This document shows, piece after piece, positions 51,356-60,075 of a stretch of 64,000 nt of DNA (position 1 is its first letter; every line of letters starts with the position of its first letter). The notes below the pieces were generated by a model. It searched no databases, had not been told where the DNA came from, and saw only the letters and a list, made by a program, of their open reading frames with translations. Position numbers and translations under genes: made by a program. The DNA lies in contig JAFDXK010000007.1 in assembly GCA_018267965.1 (NCBI GenBank), positions 78,333 through 142,332 of the forward strand. The letters run 5' to 3'. Origin of the DNA: Bacteroidota bacterium (GTDB lineage: Bacteria; Bacteroidota; Bacteroidia; Chitinophagales; Chitinophagaceae).

Positions 51356-52265
51356 TATCAGTGTCATATTACCTGTGTACAACGGGATGCCTTACTTGAA
51401 GGAATCTGTATCCTCAGTGCTTTCACAGCAAAACGCCGATTTCGAATTATTAATTTTAGACGATTGTTCTACAGATGAAAGTGTAAAATATCTGCAAACA
51501 ATCAATGATTCCAGGGTTAAGTTGTATAAGAATGATACAAACAAGAAGTTGTTTTACAACCTCAACTACCTGTCTCGTAAGAGCAATTCGCCATTAATCA
51601 AATTGTGGTCACAGGATGATGTAATGCTGCCAGATGCATTGAGTGAGATAGTGGCATTTCATAAAGCTCACCCCGAAGTAGGGTTTAGTTATACGGCAAG
51701 AAATTATATTGATGAAACGGGAAGTGTTATTGCTACAGCCAAGTATGATCCAACGCCTGAAATCATTGATGCTGAAACGCATGCTAAAATATGTTTTTAC
51801 ACAGGGTCTATTGCCGGCAATATTGCCAATGTAACTATCGTAAAAGAAGCACTTGAAAAAGTTGGCTACTTTAATGAGCAAATGATAATTAGTGGTGATT
51901 TTGACATGTGGGTACGTATTGCCGAATTCTATAAGATCGGTTTTATGAACAAGCCCCTCATCAATCTCCGAAATCATAGCGGGCAATTAAGCAGACAAAC
52001 AAAATATTATATCAGGCACATCGAAGAGGATATTTCAGTATTTAAATACCTCTTTTCATATATCCCTGGTCAATTAAAAGAGTACGGGCAGAAGGAGTTA
52101 CGCAAGCATAAGCTGATGTTTTATACTACTTTGATGATGCACTCGCTTGTAAAAGGTAGAGTTAGTGATTTCGCAAACTATTGGAAAACAATTAGTAAAA
52201 TTGATAACCCGGCATTGTTAATGGGATATTTGATCAGGCAAAAATTTATTTCGAAAAAGAATTAG
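51348..52265 (+). CDS. Glycosyltransferase family 2
   Basis: GT-A transferase of 305 residues starting at TTG inside the end of the previous gene. Motifs: PDISVILPVYNGMPYL, LLILDDCSTDES, and a metal-site region LIKLWSQDDVMLPDAL (residues ~84-98) with QDD. A C-terminal helical, basic segment follows RNHSGQLSRQ. The sugar is unknown. It lies just before the polymerase gene. Confidence 0.88.
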   Translation: MPDISVILPVYNGMPYLKESVSSVLSQQNADFELLILDDCSTDESVKYLQTINDSRVKLYKNDTNKKLFYNLNYLSRKSNSPLIKLWSQDDVMLPDALSEIVAFHKAHPEVGFSYTARNYIDETGSVIATAKYDPTPEIIDAETHAKICFYTGSIAGNIANVTIVKEALEKVGYFNEQMIISGDFDMWVRIAEFYKIGFMNKPLINLRNHSGQLSRQTKYYIRHIEEDISVFKYLFSYIPGQLKEYGQKELRKHKLMFYTTLMMHSLVKGRVSDFANYWKTISKIDNPALLMGYLIRQKFISKKN

Positions 52266-52272
52266 TTGTAAG

Positions 52273-53685
52273 GTGAGAAAAAAAGGTAAAAAACTAGATA
52301 ACTCAGTAGCACAAGGGATAATACTGGCGCTATTCACAATGTATGGGATCTTTTCGCAGTATATGTGGTTATCAATTTTGGGGGGATTGACATTAATAAT
52401 AATAGTATCCTTACTCTGGAAGCCATACGTGCCTCCTGCTCTTGTGTTTCTGTTCAGTTATCAATGGCTGCAGATTTTCGGTGCAGTTTTTTATTCCGAT
52501 TACCTCGGTATACCGATTGATGAGTTGTTTAACGGTGTTGATTCAGAGGTACTATTTCTTGCGACGCTTACCCAGGTAATCATAATGGTCATATATCTGT
52601 CGCGTATTTTTAAGTTAAATTATACACCTGATGAAGAAACTTTGCGGACGTCTATTAATCAGCTGAATACAAAACAACTGCTGACAGGATATTTGATATC
52701 TTTTATAATTTTTCCTCTTATCATGACCTTTACAAGGTCTAATGCATCTCTGAACCAGTTGATAATAGCTTTTTCTGTAATCAAGAAAGTGTTTTTGATG
52801 ATGCTTATTTATACCCTGTTTTTGAAAAGAACACAATACAGGGGCATCATTATATTAATACTTATAGTAGAGTTCATAATGGGCTTCTTATCCTACTTCT
52901 CCAGCTTTAAAGAAGTAATATTTTGTATAGTTGTAGGATATTTAACGGTTAATCCCGTAATTAAAACCCGAATGGTATTACGATTGTTACCATTGATGTC
53001 GATAGTATTCGTCTTGATGATATTCTGGTCAAGTGTAAAAGGTGATTATCGGGACTTTCTCAACAACGGTAGCCGTAAACAGGAAGTGACAGTTAGTAGG
53101 ACTGATGCCTTAAATTTCTTGTTAGACAGAGCAGAAAATTATGATATTGATTCGTTTGGTTATGGTGGAGAAATATTACTGCACAGAGCACAATACATGG
53201 AGCAATACACACTGGTATATGCACGTGTACCATCAGTTATACCTTATGCCAATGGCGATAATATTATTGGGACACTAAATTTCATATTTATTCCACGCTT
53301 TCTTAATCCCTCTAAAGGCTTATTAGACGCATCAACTAAAACATCCTATTATACTGGTAAATCCTATGCAAATGCTGAGCAAGGCACGGCAATCCCAATG
53401 GGGTATTTCTGTGATTTATATATAGACTTTGGTCTCGTAATCATGATAATACCACTACTGATCATTACGTTCATTACCGGTCGCGCAGCTACCTATATTC
53501 TGAATAACAACAAGTACAACCTGATATTTATATATTCCTTGTTTTCGGCAGTGTTTCTGAGTTTAGGAACTTTCGAATCAGATATTATCATTTATCTCGG
53601 ACAGATTCGAAACTATATAGTATTTATGATATTAGGTAACGTTATTGTTTTCAGAAGGATAAATAAATTCATTACAAGTAATTGA
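52273..53685 (+). CDS. wzy: Wzy-like oligosaccharide repeat-unit polymerase
   Basis: Polytopic inner-membrane protein of 470 residues with about 10-12 hydrophobic segments and a large periplasmic loop between them (about residues 255-385, DYRDFLNNGSRKQEV to TGKSYANAEQGTAIPM). This is the layout of O-antigen/capsule polymerases of the O-antigen ligase/polymerase type. The loop carries basic and polar residues expected to bind the lipid-linked chains. It would join repeat units at the periplasmic face. The start is GTG. Low sequence conservation makes the family call rely on topology and context. Confidence 0.78.
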   Translation: MRKKGKKLDNSVAQGIILALFTMYGIFSQYMWLSILGGLTLIIIVSLLWKPYVPPALVFLFSYQWLQIFGAVFYSDYLGIPIDELFNGVDSEVLFLATLTQVIIMVIYLSRIFKLNYTPDEETLRTSINQLNTKQLLTGYLISFIIFPLIMTFTRSNASLNQLIIAFSVIKKVFLMMLIYTLFLKRTQYRGIIILILIVEFIMGFLSYFSSFKEVIFCIVVGYLTVNPVIKTRMVLRLLPLMSIVFVLMIFWSSVKGDYRDFLNNGSRKQEVTVSRTDALNFLLDRAENYDIDSFGYGGEILLHRAQYMEQYTLVYARVPSVIPYANGDNIIGTLNFIFIPRFLNPSKGLLDASTKTSYYTGKSYANAEQGTAIPMGYFCDLYIDFGLVIMIIPLLIITFITGRAATYILNNNKYNLIFIYSLFSAVFLSLGTFESDIIIYLGQIRNYIVFMILGNVIVFRRINKFITSN

Positions 53686-54803
53686 GAATCCTCATAAGCT
53701 ACCAATATTTCTCGCCTGCCTTTAAGGCCGGCGGTCCGATACAGTCAATTAATAATATTGTCAGTTCACCTAGCCTGAAAAATGCTTCTTTTTTCGTGTT
53801 GTGTTCTGATACAGATTTAGGAGGAGAGCAATTAAAGGTCGAGTCAGGCAGATGGATTCAGTATAACGCCAATACAAAAGTATATTATGCTGATGAGCGT
53901 ACACTTAATGATAATAAAGTGCACTCATTGTTAAATGAAATACAACCTGATGTGCTTTTCATTAATGGTATTTTTTCGAAGCAATTTACTATAGCGCCTA
54001 TACGATGGAAGGGGAGAGGAACTAAAATATTGTCTGTCAGAGGCATGCTGCATCCGGGTGCGTTATCTCAAAAAAATCTTAAAAAAAGAATATACCTCAA
54101 TCTGTTTAAACTGATAGGCGCACATAAAAAGGTGGCTTTTCATGCAACTACAGAAGAGGAAGCAGCATACGTAAGGAATGTGTTTGGTAGTGATTCTAAG
54201 GTATGGGTAGTACCCAACTTGCCAAGGAATATAAGTGTAACGCAAAATCTTGTAAAAGAAACTGGAAAATTGAAATTGATTTCCATTGCGTTGATAAGCC
54301 CAATGAAGAATATTAAACTGGTTTTCGAAGCCTTGCAAAAATGTACATCTCAAATCGTTTACCATTTATACGGTCCGATTAAAGATGAGACCTATTGGAG
54401 CGAGTGCAAAGAATTAATGACTAAGATGCCATCCAATATTAGGATAGAATACAAAGGAGCAATAGCACCTGAAAATATTGAAGTAGTGTTAGAGCAGTAC
54501 CATTGCCTGATACAACCCAGCAAGAGTGAAAATTTCGGACATTCTATTTATGAAGCGTTGGCCGCAGGAAAGCCTGTAATAACAAGTAACTTTACCCCTT
54601 GGAATAACCTTGAAGAAAATAAAGCAGGTTTCAATACTGATGTTGATGGCGCAGATGGTTTAAGAAAATCTATCGAAAACCTTGCTGGTTTTGATAATGA
54701 AAAATATGCAGATTGGTCTAAAGCAGCTACTCAATATGCCGCTAAGTCAATCAATGAAGAAGAAATAATTAGGTCATATAAAGCCATGTTTGGCATTGTT
54801 TAA
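53682..54803 (+). CDS. Glycosyltransferase family 4
   Basis: GT-B transferase of 373 residues with a TTG start overlapping the polymerase stop by 4 bp. It begins RILISYQYFSPAFKAGGPIQSI, where AGGPIQS forms the acceptor-side Gly loop. The C-terminal half has LKLISIALISPMKNIKLVFE and the signature QPSKSENFGHSIYEALAAGKPV, with E-x7-E. Similar proteins are common next to Wzy in Bacteroidota loci. The substrate is unknown. Confidence 0.88.
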   Translation: MRILISYQYFSPAFKAGGPIQSINNIVSSPSLKNASFFVLCSDTDLGGEQLKVESGRWIQYNANTKVYYADERTLNDNKVHSLLNEIQPDVLFINGIFSKQFTIAPIRWKGRGTKILSVRGMLHPGALSQKNLKKRIYLNLFKLIGAHKKVAFHATTEEEAAYVRNVFGSDSKVWVVPNLPRNISVTQNLVKETGKLKLISIALISPMKNIKLVFEALQKCTSQIVYHLYGPIKDETYWSECKELMTKMPSNIRIEYKGAIAPENIEVVLEQYHCLIQPSKSENFGHSIYEALAAGKPVITSNFTPWNNLEENKAGFNTDVDGADGLRKSIENLAGFDNEKYADWSKAATQYAAKSINEEEIIRSYKAMFGIV

Positions 54804-54815
54804 ACGATTTCAGTA

Positions 54816-56543
54816 ATGATAATTTTAGGTATTAACGCATACCATGCAGATTCAAGTGCTGCAATAATAAAAGACGGAGAGTTGATTGCTGCTTCGGAGG
54901 AAGAACGTTTTACAAGAGTAAAACACTGGGCAGGGTTTCCTGAAAAAGCCATTCAGTTTTGTCTGAAGGAGCTCAATATCACATTAGATCAGGTAGACCA
55001 TATAGCTATTGGTAGAGATCCGAAAGCTAAGCTGGATAAGAAAATGTTGTATTTGCTTAAAAATCCGGGCGGTGGTTTTAAAACTGTCATCAATAGGTTG
55101 AGCAATACAAAGAAAGTAGCATCGCTTGAAAATGAATTGTCAAGAATATCAGGTATCAGTGCGGATGTCATAAAACCGAAAATCCACAATGTTGAACATC
55201 ATAGGAGCCACCTGGCATCTGCATTTTTTGCCAGCCCGTTTGAAGAAGCAGCATTATTATCTATTGATGGCTCTGGTGATTTTACCAGCACTATGATTGG
55301 TGTTGGTAAAGGGAATAAAATAGAAGTATTAGATTCTATTGATTTCCCGGTATCTGTTGGAACGTTCTATACATCTTTCACACAATTTCTCGGCTTCCCG
55401 CATTATGGCGATGAATATAAAGTAATGGGACTTGCTCCTTATGGCGAGCCTAAGTATGTAGATAAGATTCGCGATGTGATTCGCTTCACTGAGGATGGAT
55501 TATTTACCTGGAACCAAAAATATTTTAAGTCTGCAAAAGATGTTGTAGTTACTTATGGTGATGACCATATTCCATTCGTGGGCAGGTTATTTTCAGATTA
55601 CTTTGAAGAGAAATTTGGTAAAGCGCGCGGCAAAGGAGAGGAACTGACACAGTATCATAAAGATATGGCTGCTTCAGTGCAACGTTTTACTGAAGAGCTC
55701 ATTTTTCATATTGTTCAACATCTGCAAAAACGTACAGGACTAAAAAATCTGTGCATCGCAGGTGGTGTTGCACAGAATTCAGTAGCTAACGGTAAGATAT
55801 TGGCTAATTGCGATTTCGAAAACCTGTACATCCCATCAGCCGGTCACGATGCAGGTATATCTATGGGTAGTGCTTTGTATGTGTACAATCAAATTTTACA
55901 ACAACCGAGAGGTAAAGCAATATATTCAGCTTATACGGGCAGTAAATTCAGCAACGATGAAATTGAATCTTTCCTCAAATCAAGAAACATCACCTACAAA
56001 AAAATGGAAGGAGATGCGTTGTATGATTATGTCTCGGATAAACTGATAAATGCAGGTGTTATAGGTTGGTTCCAGGGGCGTGCAGAATTCGGCCCACGTG
56101 CATTGGGTGCTCGCTCTATATTGGCTGACCCTCGGCGTACTGATGCAAAAGATTTGCTGAATGCTAAAATTAAACGCCGCGAAAGTTTCCGTCCTTTTGC
56201 ACCTTCTATATTAAAGGAATACGTACCTGAATATTTTGAGCGTACAGAGAATGTACCTTTCATGGAAAAGGTATTCCCGATAAAGAAAGAAAAATACACC
56301 GTAATCCCTGCAGTTACACACGTAGATGGTACGGGCAGGCTGCAAAGTGTTGATAAAGAAACATCTCCGCGATACTATAAATTGATAGATGCCTTCAGGC
56401 AAAAGACCGGAGTCCCCATCCTGTTAAATACTTCCTTCAATGAAAACGAACCAATCGTAAACACACCGGCAGAAGCATTGGATTGCTTCCTGCGTACCAA
56501 AATGGATATGCTGGTGATGGAAGATTGTGTAGTAGAAAGATAA
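54816..56543 (+). CDS. Carbamoyltransferase (NodU/CmcH type)
   Basis: Transfers a carbamoyl group from carbamoyl phosphate, through a carbamoyl-adenylate, to a hydroxyl of a sugar or precursor. The 575 residues comprise the ASKHA-fold kinase-like N-terminal part (LGINAYHADSSAAII, SEEERFTRVKHW, LLSIDGSGDFTSTM) and the YrdC-like C-terminal part (WFQGRAEFGPRALGARSILA). The HxDSS-like and EFGPRALG motifs are intact. The product should decorate the glycan with O-carbamoyl groups. It lies 12 bp after the preceding transferase. Confidence 0.93.
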   Translation: MIILGINAYHADSSAAIIKDGELIAASEEERFTRVKHWAGFPEKAIQFCLKELNITLDQVDHIAIGRDPKAKLDKKMLYLLKNPGGGFKTVINRLSNTKKVASLENELSRISGISADVIKPKIHNVEHHRSHLASAFFASPFEEAALLSIDGSGDFTSTMIGVGKGNKIEVLDSIDFPVSVGTFYTSFTQFLGFPHYGDEYKVMGLAPYGEPKYVDKIRDVIRFTEDGLFTWNQKYFKSAKDVVVTYGDDHIPFVGRLFSDYFEEKFGKARGKGEELTQYHKDMAASVQRFTEELIFHIVQHLQKRTGLKNLCIAGGVAQNSVANGKILANCDFENLYIPSAGHDAGISMGSALYVYNQILQQPRGKAIYSAYTGSKFSNDEIESFLKSRNITYKKMEGDALYDYVSDKLINAGVIGWFQGRAEFGPRALGARSILADPRRTDAKDLLNAKIKRRESFRPFAPSILKEYVPEYFERTENVPFMEKVFPIKKEKYTVIPAVTHVDGTGRLQSVDKETSPRYYKLIDAFRQKTGVPILLNTSFNENEPIVNTPAEALDCFLRTKMDMLVMEDCVVER

Positions 56544-56546
56544 ACA

Positions 56547-57668
56547 GTGAAGAAGATAATATTAGTTAACCAGACAGCTAATTACTTATTCGCCGATATT
56601 ATTGCAGCGTTTTCAGAAAAATTCCCTCAATATTCAATAGAAGCATGGTATGGTACTTTTGATTATGACATCAAACAATTACCACCCTCTGTAAAATTAT
56701 CTCAAGGTCCGGGTTATAATAGGGATACTTTCAAGAGCAGGTTTCAATCATGGATATCCTTTTATTTTTGGATGAAAGGAAAAATAAAACAAGAGGATAA
56801 TACCAATACGCAATACTTCTTTGTTTCTAATCCGCCGCTGTTTGTATTTCTGTCTGTAATACAACGTTTAAACTTTTCCTGCATTATATATGATTTATAC
56901 CCCGAAGTATTAGGTGGGTTAAATCAAAGTTTCCTTATTAAAACAATTTATCGCAGGTGGGAGAAACGGAATTTTAAAATTTTCCCTCGCGCTAAAAAGA
57001 TATTTACAATTGGTTCTGGCTTAAAAACTGCTATCTCAAAATATACTTCTGAAAATAATATAGAAATTGTCCCTATCTGGAATAAAGCAACTAAAAGTGC
57101 TTCAAGCAGAGATTTTAGAAAAGAGTGGGGGTTTGAGGGTAAGAAAATTATCCTTTATTCCGGTAATATAGGGCTTACCCATCCGCTTGAACATTTGATA
57201 ACTATAGCAGAAAAGCTGAAAGACAAAAAAGACTGGCAAATAGTAATTGTAGGTAACGGCACTAAGAAACCTCAACTCCAATCCTTAGCAAACAGTTTGG
57301 ATAATGTAACATTTCAACCACCTGTGCCGATAGAAGATTTATCTGCTTTGCTATCAATTGCCACATGGGGTTATGTAGCACTAGATGCTGCAGCTACCAA
57401 TACATCTGTACCGAGTAAAACTTTTAATATCCTAGCTGCTGCTGTTCCCGTATTGGCAATGGTAAATGAACAATCAGAGATAGCACAGTTGATGGATAAA
57501 TATAAAGCTGGCTTGCATTTTTCTGACGATAGAATTGATGAGCTTATTGCTGAAATACTTTCTGTATCAGAACAAGAGCATAAGCAATTTGCAGCTAATG
57601 CTTTGAATTGTTCTAAAGACTTCACGCCTTCACTTGCTATGAAATTTACTCAAGGCTGGATTGAATAA
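56547..57668 (+). CDS. Putative glycosyltransferase (GT4-like)
   Basis: A 373-residue GT-B-type protein starting at GTG. The N-terminal half is KKIILVNQTANYLFADII with a FVSNPPLFVFLSVIQR segment, which may dip into the membrane. The C-terminal half has KKIILYSGNIGLTHPLEHLI, IVIVGNGTKKPQL, and SVPSKTFNILAAAVPVLAMV, the donor-site helix of WbuB-like GT4 enzymes. It sits directly before the initiating phospho-sugar transferase, so it is a candidate for adding the second sugar. Its stop overlaps the next ATG. Confidence 0.82.
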   Translation: MKKIILVNQTANYLFADIIAAFSEKFPQYSIEAWYGTFDYDIKQLPPSVKLSQGPGYNRDTFKSRFQSWISFYFWMKGKIKQEDNTNTQYFFVSNPPLFVFLSVIQRLNFSCIIYDLYPEVLGGLNQSFLIKTIYRRWEKRNFKIFPRAKKIFTIGSGLKTAISKYTSENNIEIVPIWNKATKSASSRDFRKEWGFEGKKIILYSGNIGLTHPLEHLITIAEKLKDKKDWQIVIVGNGTKKPQLQSLANSLDNVTFQPPVPIEDLSALLSIATWGYVALDAAATNTSVPSKTFNILAAAVPVLAMVNEQSEIAQLMDKYKAGLHFSDDRIDELIAEILSVSEQEHKQFAANALNCSKDFTPSLAMKFTQGWIE

Positions 57669-58279
57669 TGTACAAGAGCTTTTTCAAACCACTAATAGAT
57701 AAACTTGCAGCATTGCTGGGGTTAATAATACTATCCCCCATCTTGTTGTTGGCTACTTTCTTTTTATTCATTGCCAATCAGGGTACACCGTTCTTCTTTC
57801 AGCCTCGCCCCGGAAAAAAAGGCAGGATTTTTCGCATCTTCAAATTCAAAACCATGAATGATGCCAAAGATGCTAATGGTAATTTATTGCCTGATGCAGA
57901 TAGGTTAACTACTGCAGGTAGAATTGTTCGTAAAACTTCTATCGATGAGATCCCGCAATTGATTAATGTACTGATAGGTGACATGAGCCTTATTGGTCCT
58001 CGTCCATTGTTGGCAGAATATCTGCCCCTTTATAATGACAGACAGAAAAGAAGACATGATGTAAAGCCGGGTATTACAGGTTGGGCACAAGTTAACGGTC
58101 GTAATTCTATATCATGGGAAGAAAAATTTGAGTATGATGTCTATTATGTTGAGAATCTTTCTTTTCTACTTGACATCAAAATTTTACTTTTAACAGTTGT
58201 AAATGTATTTCGTGGCAAGGGCGTTAATCAAACAGCTGCTACCACAATGGAAAAATTCAAAGGTTCGCCAAAACAATAG
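57668..58279 (+). CDS. Initiating phospho-sugar transferase (PglC/WcaJ C-terminal type)
   Basis: Monotopic membrane phosphoglycosyltransferase of 203 residues that loads the first sugar-1-phosphate onto undecaprenyl phosphate. A single N-terminal hydrophobic segment (LAALLGLIILSPILLLATFFL, cited in part as LGLIILSPILLLATFF) is followed by QPRPGKKGRIF, FKFKTM, the catalytic Asp-Glu in TSIDEIPQL and GPRPLL. The length is that of PglC, without the WcaJ N-terminal domain. The next two genes are PglD- and PglE-like, suggesting UDP-diNAcBac or a close relative as the loaded sugar. Confidence 0.93.
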   Translation: MYKSFFKPLIDKLAALLGLIILSPILLLATFFLFIANQGTPFFFQPRPGKKGRIFRIFKFKTMNDAKDANGNLLPDADRLTTAGRIVRKTSIDEIPQLINVLIGDMSLIGPRPLLAEYLPLYNDRQKRRHDVKPGITGWAQVNGRNSISWEEKFEYDVYYVENLSFLLDIKILLLTVVNVFRGKGVNQTAATTMEKFKGSPKQ

Positions 58280-58282
58280 CAC

Positions 58283-58891
58283 ATGATTATTTACGGAGCA
58301 AGCGGACATGGAAAGGTTATTATAGATATACTGGAACTTAATGGTATCAGGGATATCATCGTTTGGGATGACAGCCCCAAAACACATTTAGATGGTTATG
58401 AAGTGGTATTACCTGATACAAAAAATGGAGCAGGAGATGTTCCGCTCATTATTTCGATAGGCGATAATGCTAATCGTAAAAAAGTAGCTGAAAAATTGGG
58501 AGATACTACTTTGTTTTTCAGTGTAGTGCATCCTTCTGCTACTATTAGCAAATCTGCAAGCATTAATGCAGGCACTGTAGTAATGAGTGGTGTATCGGTT
58601 AACCCGGATACTATCATCGGCAAACATTGTATTATTAATACCAATGCCTCTGTCGATCATGATTGTATTATAGAAGACTACGTGCACATCTCTCCAAACG
58701 TTGCCCTTTGTGGTGATGTATCGGTAGGAGAAGGTACACATATCGGTGCGGGTAGCGTAGTGATACCTGGAAGGAAGATTGGTAAATGGTGTGTGATAGG
58801 CGCTGGTTCGGTTATTATAGAAGATGTGCCGGATGGTGCTACGGTTGTAGGCAATCCGGGTAAGGTTATTAAAACTTCAAAGACAGATTAA
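58283..58891 (+). CDS. PglD/NeuD-type sugar N/O-acetyltransferase
   Basis: Acetyltransferase of 202 residues. The N-terminal nucleotide-sugar-binding domain opens with IYGASGHGKVIIDI, and a C-terminal left-handed beta-helix is built of IG turns. The catalytic His is in NASVDHDCIIEDY and the family GNPGKVI ending is present. In PglD it acetylates the 4-amino group of UDP-4-amino-4,6-dideoxy-GlcNAc. The aminotransferase making that amine follows 6 bp downstream. Confidence 0.91.
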   Translation: MIIYGASGHGKVIIDILELNGIRDIIVWDDSPKTHLDGYEVVLPDTKNGAGDVPLIISIGDNANRKKVAEKLGDTTLFFSVVHPSATISKSASINAGTVVMSGVSVNPDTIIGKHCIINTNASVDHDCIIEDYVHISPNVALCGDVSVGEGTHIGAGSVVIPGRKIGKWCVIGAGSVIIEDVPDGATVVGNPGKVIKTSKTD

Positions 58892-58897
58892 TACATC

Positions 58898-60031
58898 ATG
58901 AAACCAAAGATTTGGCTTTCTTCACCACACATGGGTGGTACAGAGCTCAACTATGTTCATGAAGCTTTCGATACCAATTGGGTAGCCCCATTAGGACCCA
59001 ACGTCGATAACTTCGAAAAAGACATAGCTTCTTTTCTTAAAGAAGATGTGCATGTTGCTGCACTCAGTTCAGGTACTGCAGGTTTGCATTTAGCTTTGAT
59101 ATTGTTAGGCATACAGCCCGGCGATGAAGTGATTTGCCAAAGCATGACTTTCTCTGCAACAGCTAATCCAATTGCATATATAGGTGCCAAGCCTGTTTTT
59201 GTAGATAGTGAAGCAGATACATGGAATATGTCGCCACAATTGCTGGAAGCTGCTATTAAAGACAGGATAGCAAAAGGTAAAACACCTAAGGCTATTATTC
59301 CTGTTCATTTGTACGGTATTCCTGCCAGGATGAAAGAGATACAAGCAATTGCTGATAAATATGATATTCCTGTTATTGAAGATGCAGCAGAAGCTTTAGG
59401 CTCTTCTATAGATGGTAAAATGTGTGGCACATTCGGTGCTATTAACGTGCTTTCTTTTAATGGTAATAAAATCATCACTACCTCAGGTGGTGGCGCATTG
59501 GTTACTCATAATAAAGAAATCGCAGCAAAAGCAAGGTTTTTAGCAACACAGGCTCGCGATGCTGCACCCCATTATCAGCATTCTCATATAGGTTACAACT
59601 ACCGTATGAGTAATATCTGTGCTGGTATTGGCCGCGGACAAATGGAAGTACTGAACAAGCGCATTGAACAACGCAGGCGTATTTACGATTTGTATTATAG
59701 CAGGTTGAGCAAAGTAGAAGGTATATCTTTTATAGAAGAACAACCTGGTTGCTTCAGCAATCGTTGGCTGACTACCATTTTAGTAGACCCTGTAAAAACA
59801 AATGGCGTTACTCGTGAAGATGTACGCCTCGCTCTCGAAAAAGAAAATATAGAATCTCGCCCGTTATGGAAACCAATGCACCTGCAACCTGTTTTCGAAG
59901 GAGCTCCTTTCTATGGCGATGGTACTTCTGAAAAACTATTCAATGACGGATTATGCCTGCCTTCTGGTTCTAATCTAACTGATGATGACATGAACAGGAT
60001 ATTTGAAGTAATGGATGGCTTATTAAAATAA
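58898..60031 (+). CDS. DegT/DnrJ/EryC1 aminotransferase (PglE-like)
   Basis: PLP-dependent aminotransferase of 377 residues, expected to convert the UDP-4-keto-6-deoxy-HexNAc to the 4-amino sugar. It starts IWLSSPHMGGTELNYV, a pattern typical of the PglE/PseC-like group. The PLP lysine sits in SFNGNKIITTSGGGALV, and IEDAAEALGSSIDG supplies the aspartate. It completes a PglC-PglD-PglE-like set; the 4,6-dehydratase (PglF) is not in the window. It is the last gene of the long run and ends just before a strong terminator. Confidence 0.92.
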   Translation: MKPKIWLSSPHMGGTELNYVHEAFDTNWVAPLGPNVDNFEKDIASFLKEDVHVAALSSGTAGLHLALILLGIQPGDEVICQSMTFSATANPIAYIGAKPVFVDSEADTWNMSPQLLEAAIKDRIAKGKTPKAIIPVHLYGIPARMKEIQAIADKYDIPVIEDAAEALGSSIDGKMCGTFGAINVLSFNGNKIITTSGGGALVTHNKEIAAKARFLATQARDAAPHYQHSHIGYNYRMSNICAGIGRGQMEVLNKRIEQRRRIYDLYYSRLSKVEGISFIEEQPGCFSNRWLTTILVDPVKTNGVTREDVRLALEKENIESRPLWKPMHLQPVFEGAPFYGDGTSEKLFNDGLCLPSGSNLTDDDMNRIFEVMDGLLK

Positions 60032-60051
60032 CTCAAATATTTCATCAATAC

Positions 60052-60075
60052 AAAGCCCCGCTATAGCGGGGCTTT
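60052..60075 (+). terminator. Terminator closing the glycan locus
   Basis: AAAGCCCCGC (60052-60061) and GCGGGGCTTT (60066-60075) form a 10-bp GC-rich stem with a TATA loop, 20 bp after the last stop codon. It is the first clear intrinsic terminator on the plus strand since the start of asnB. Confidence 0.9.
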
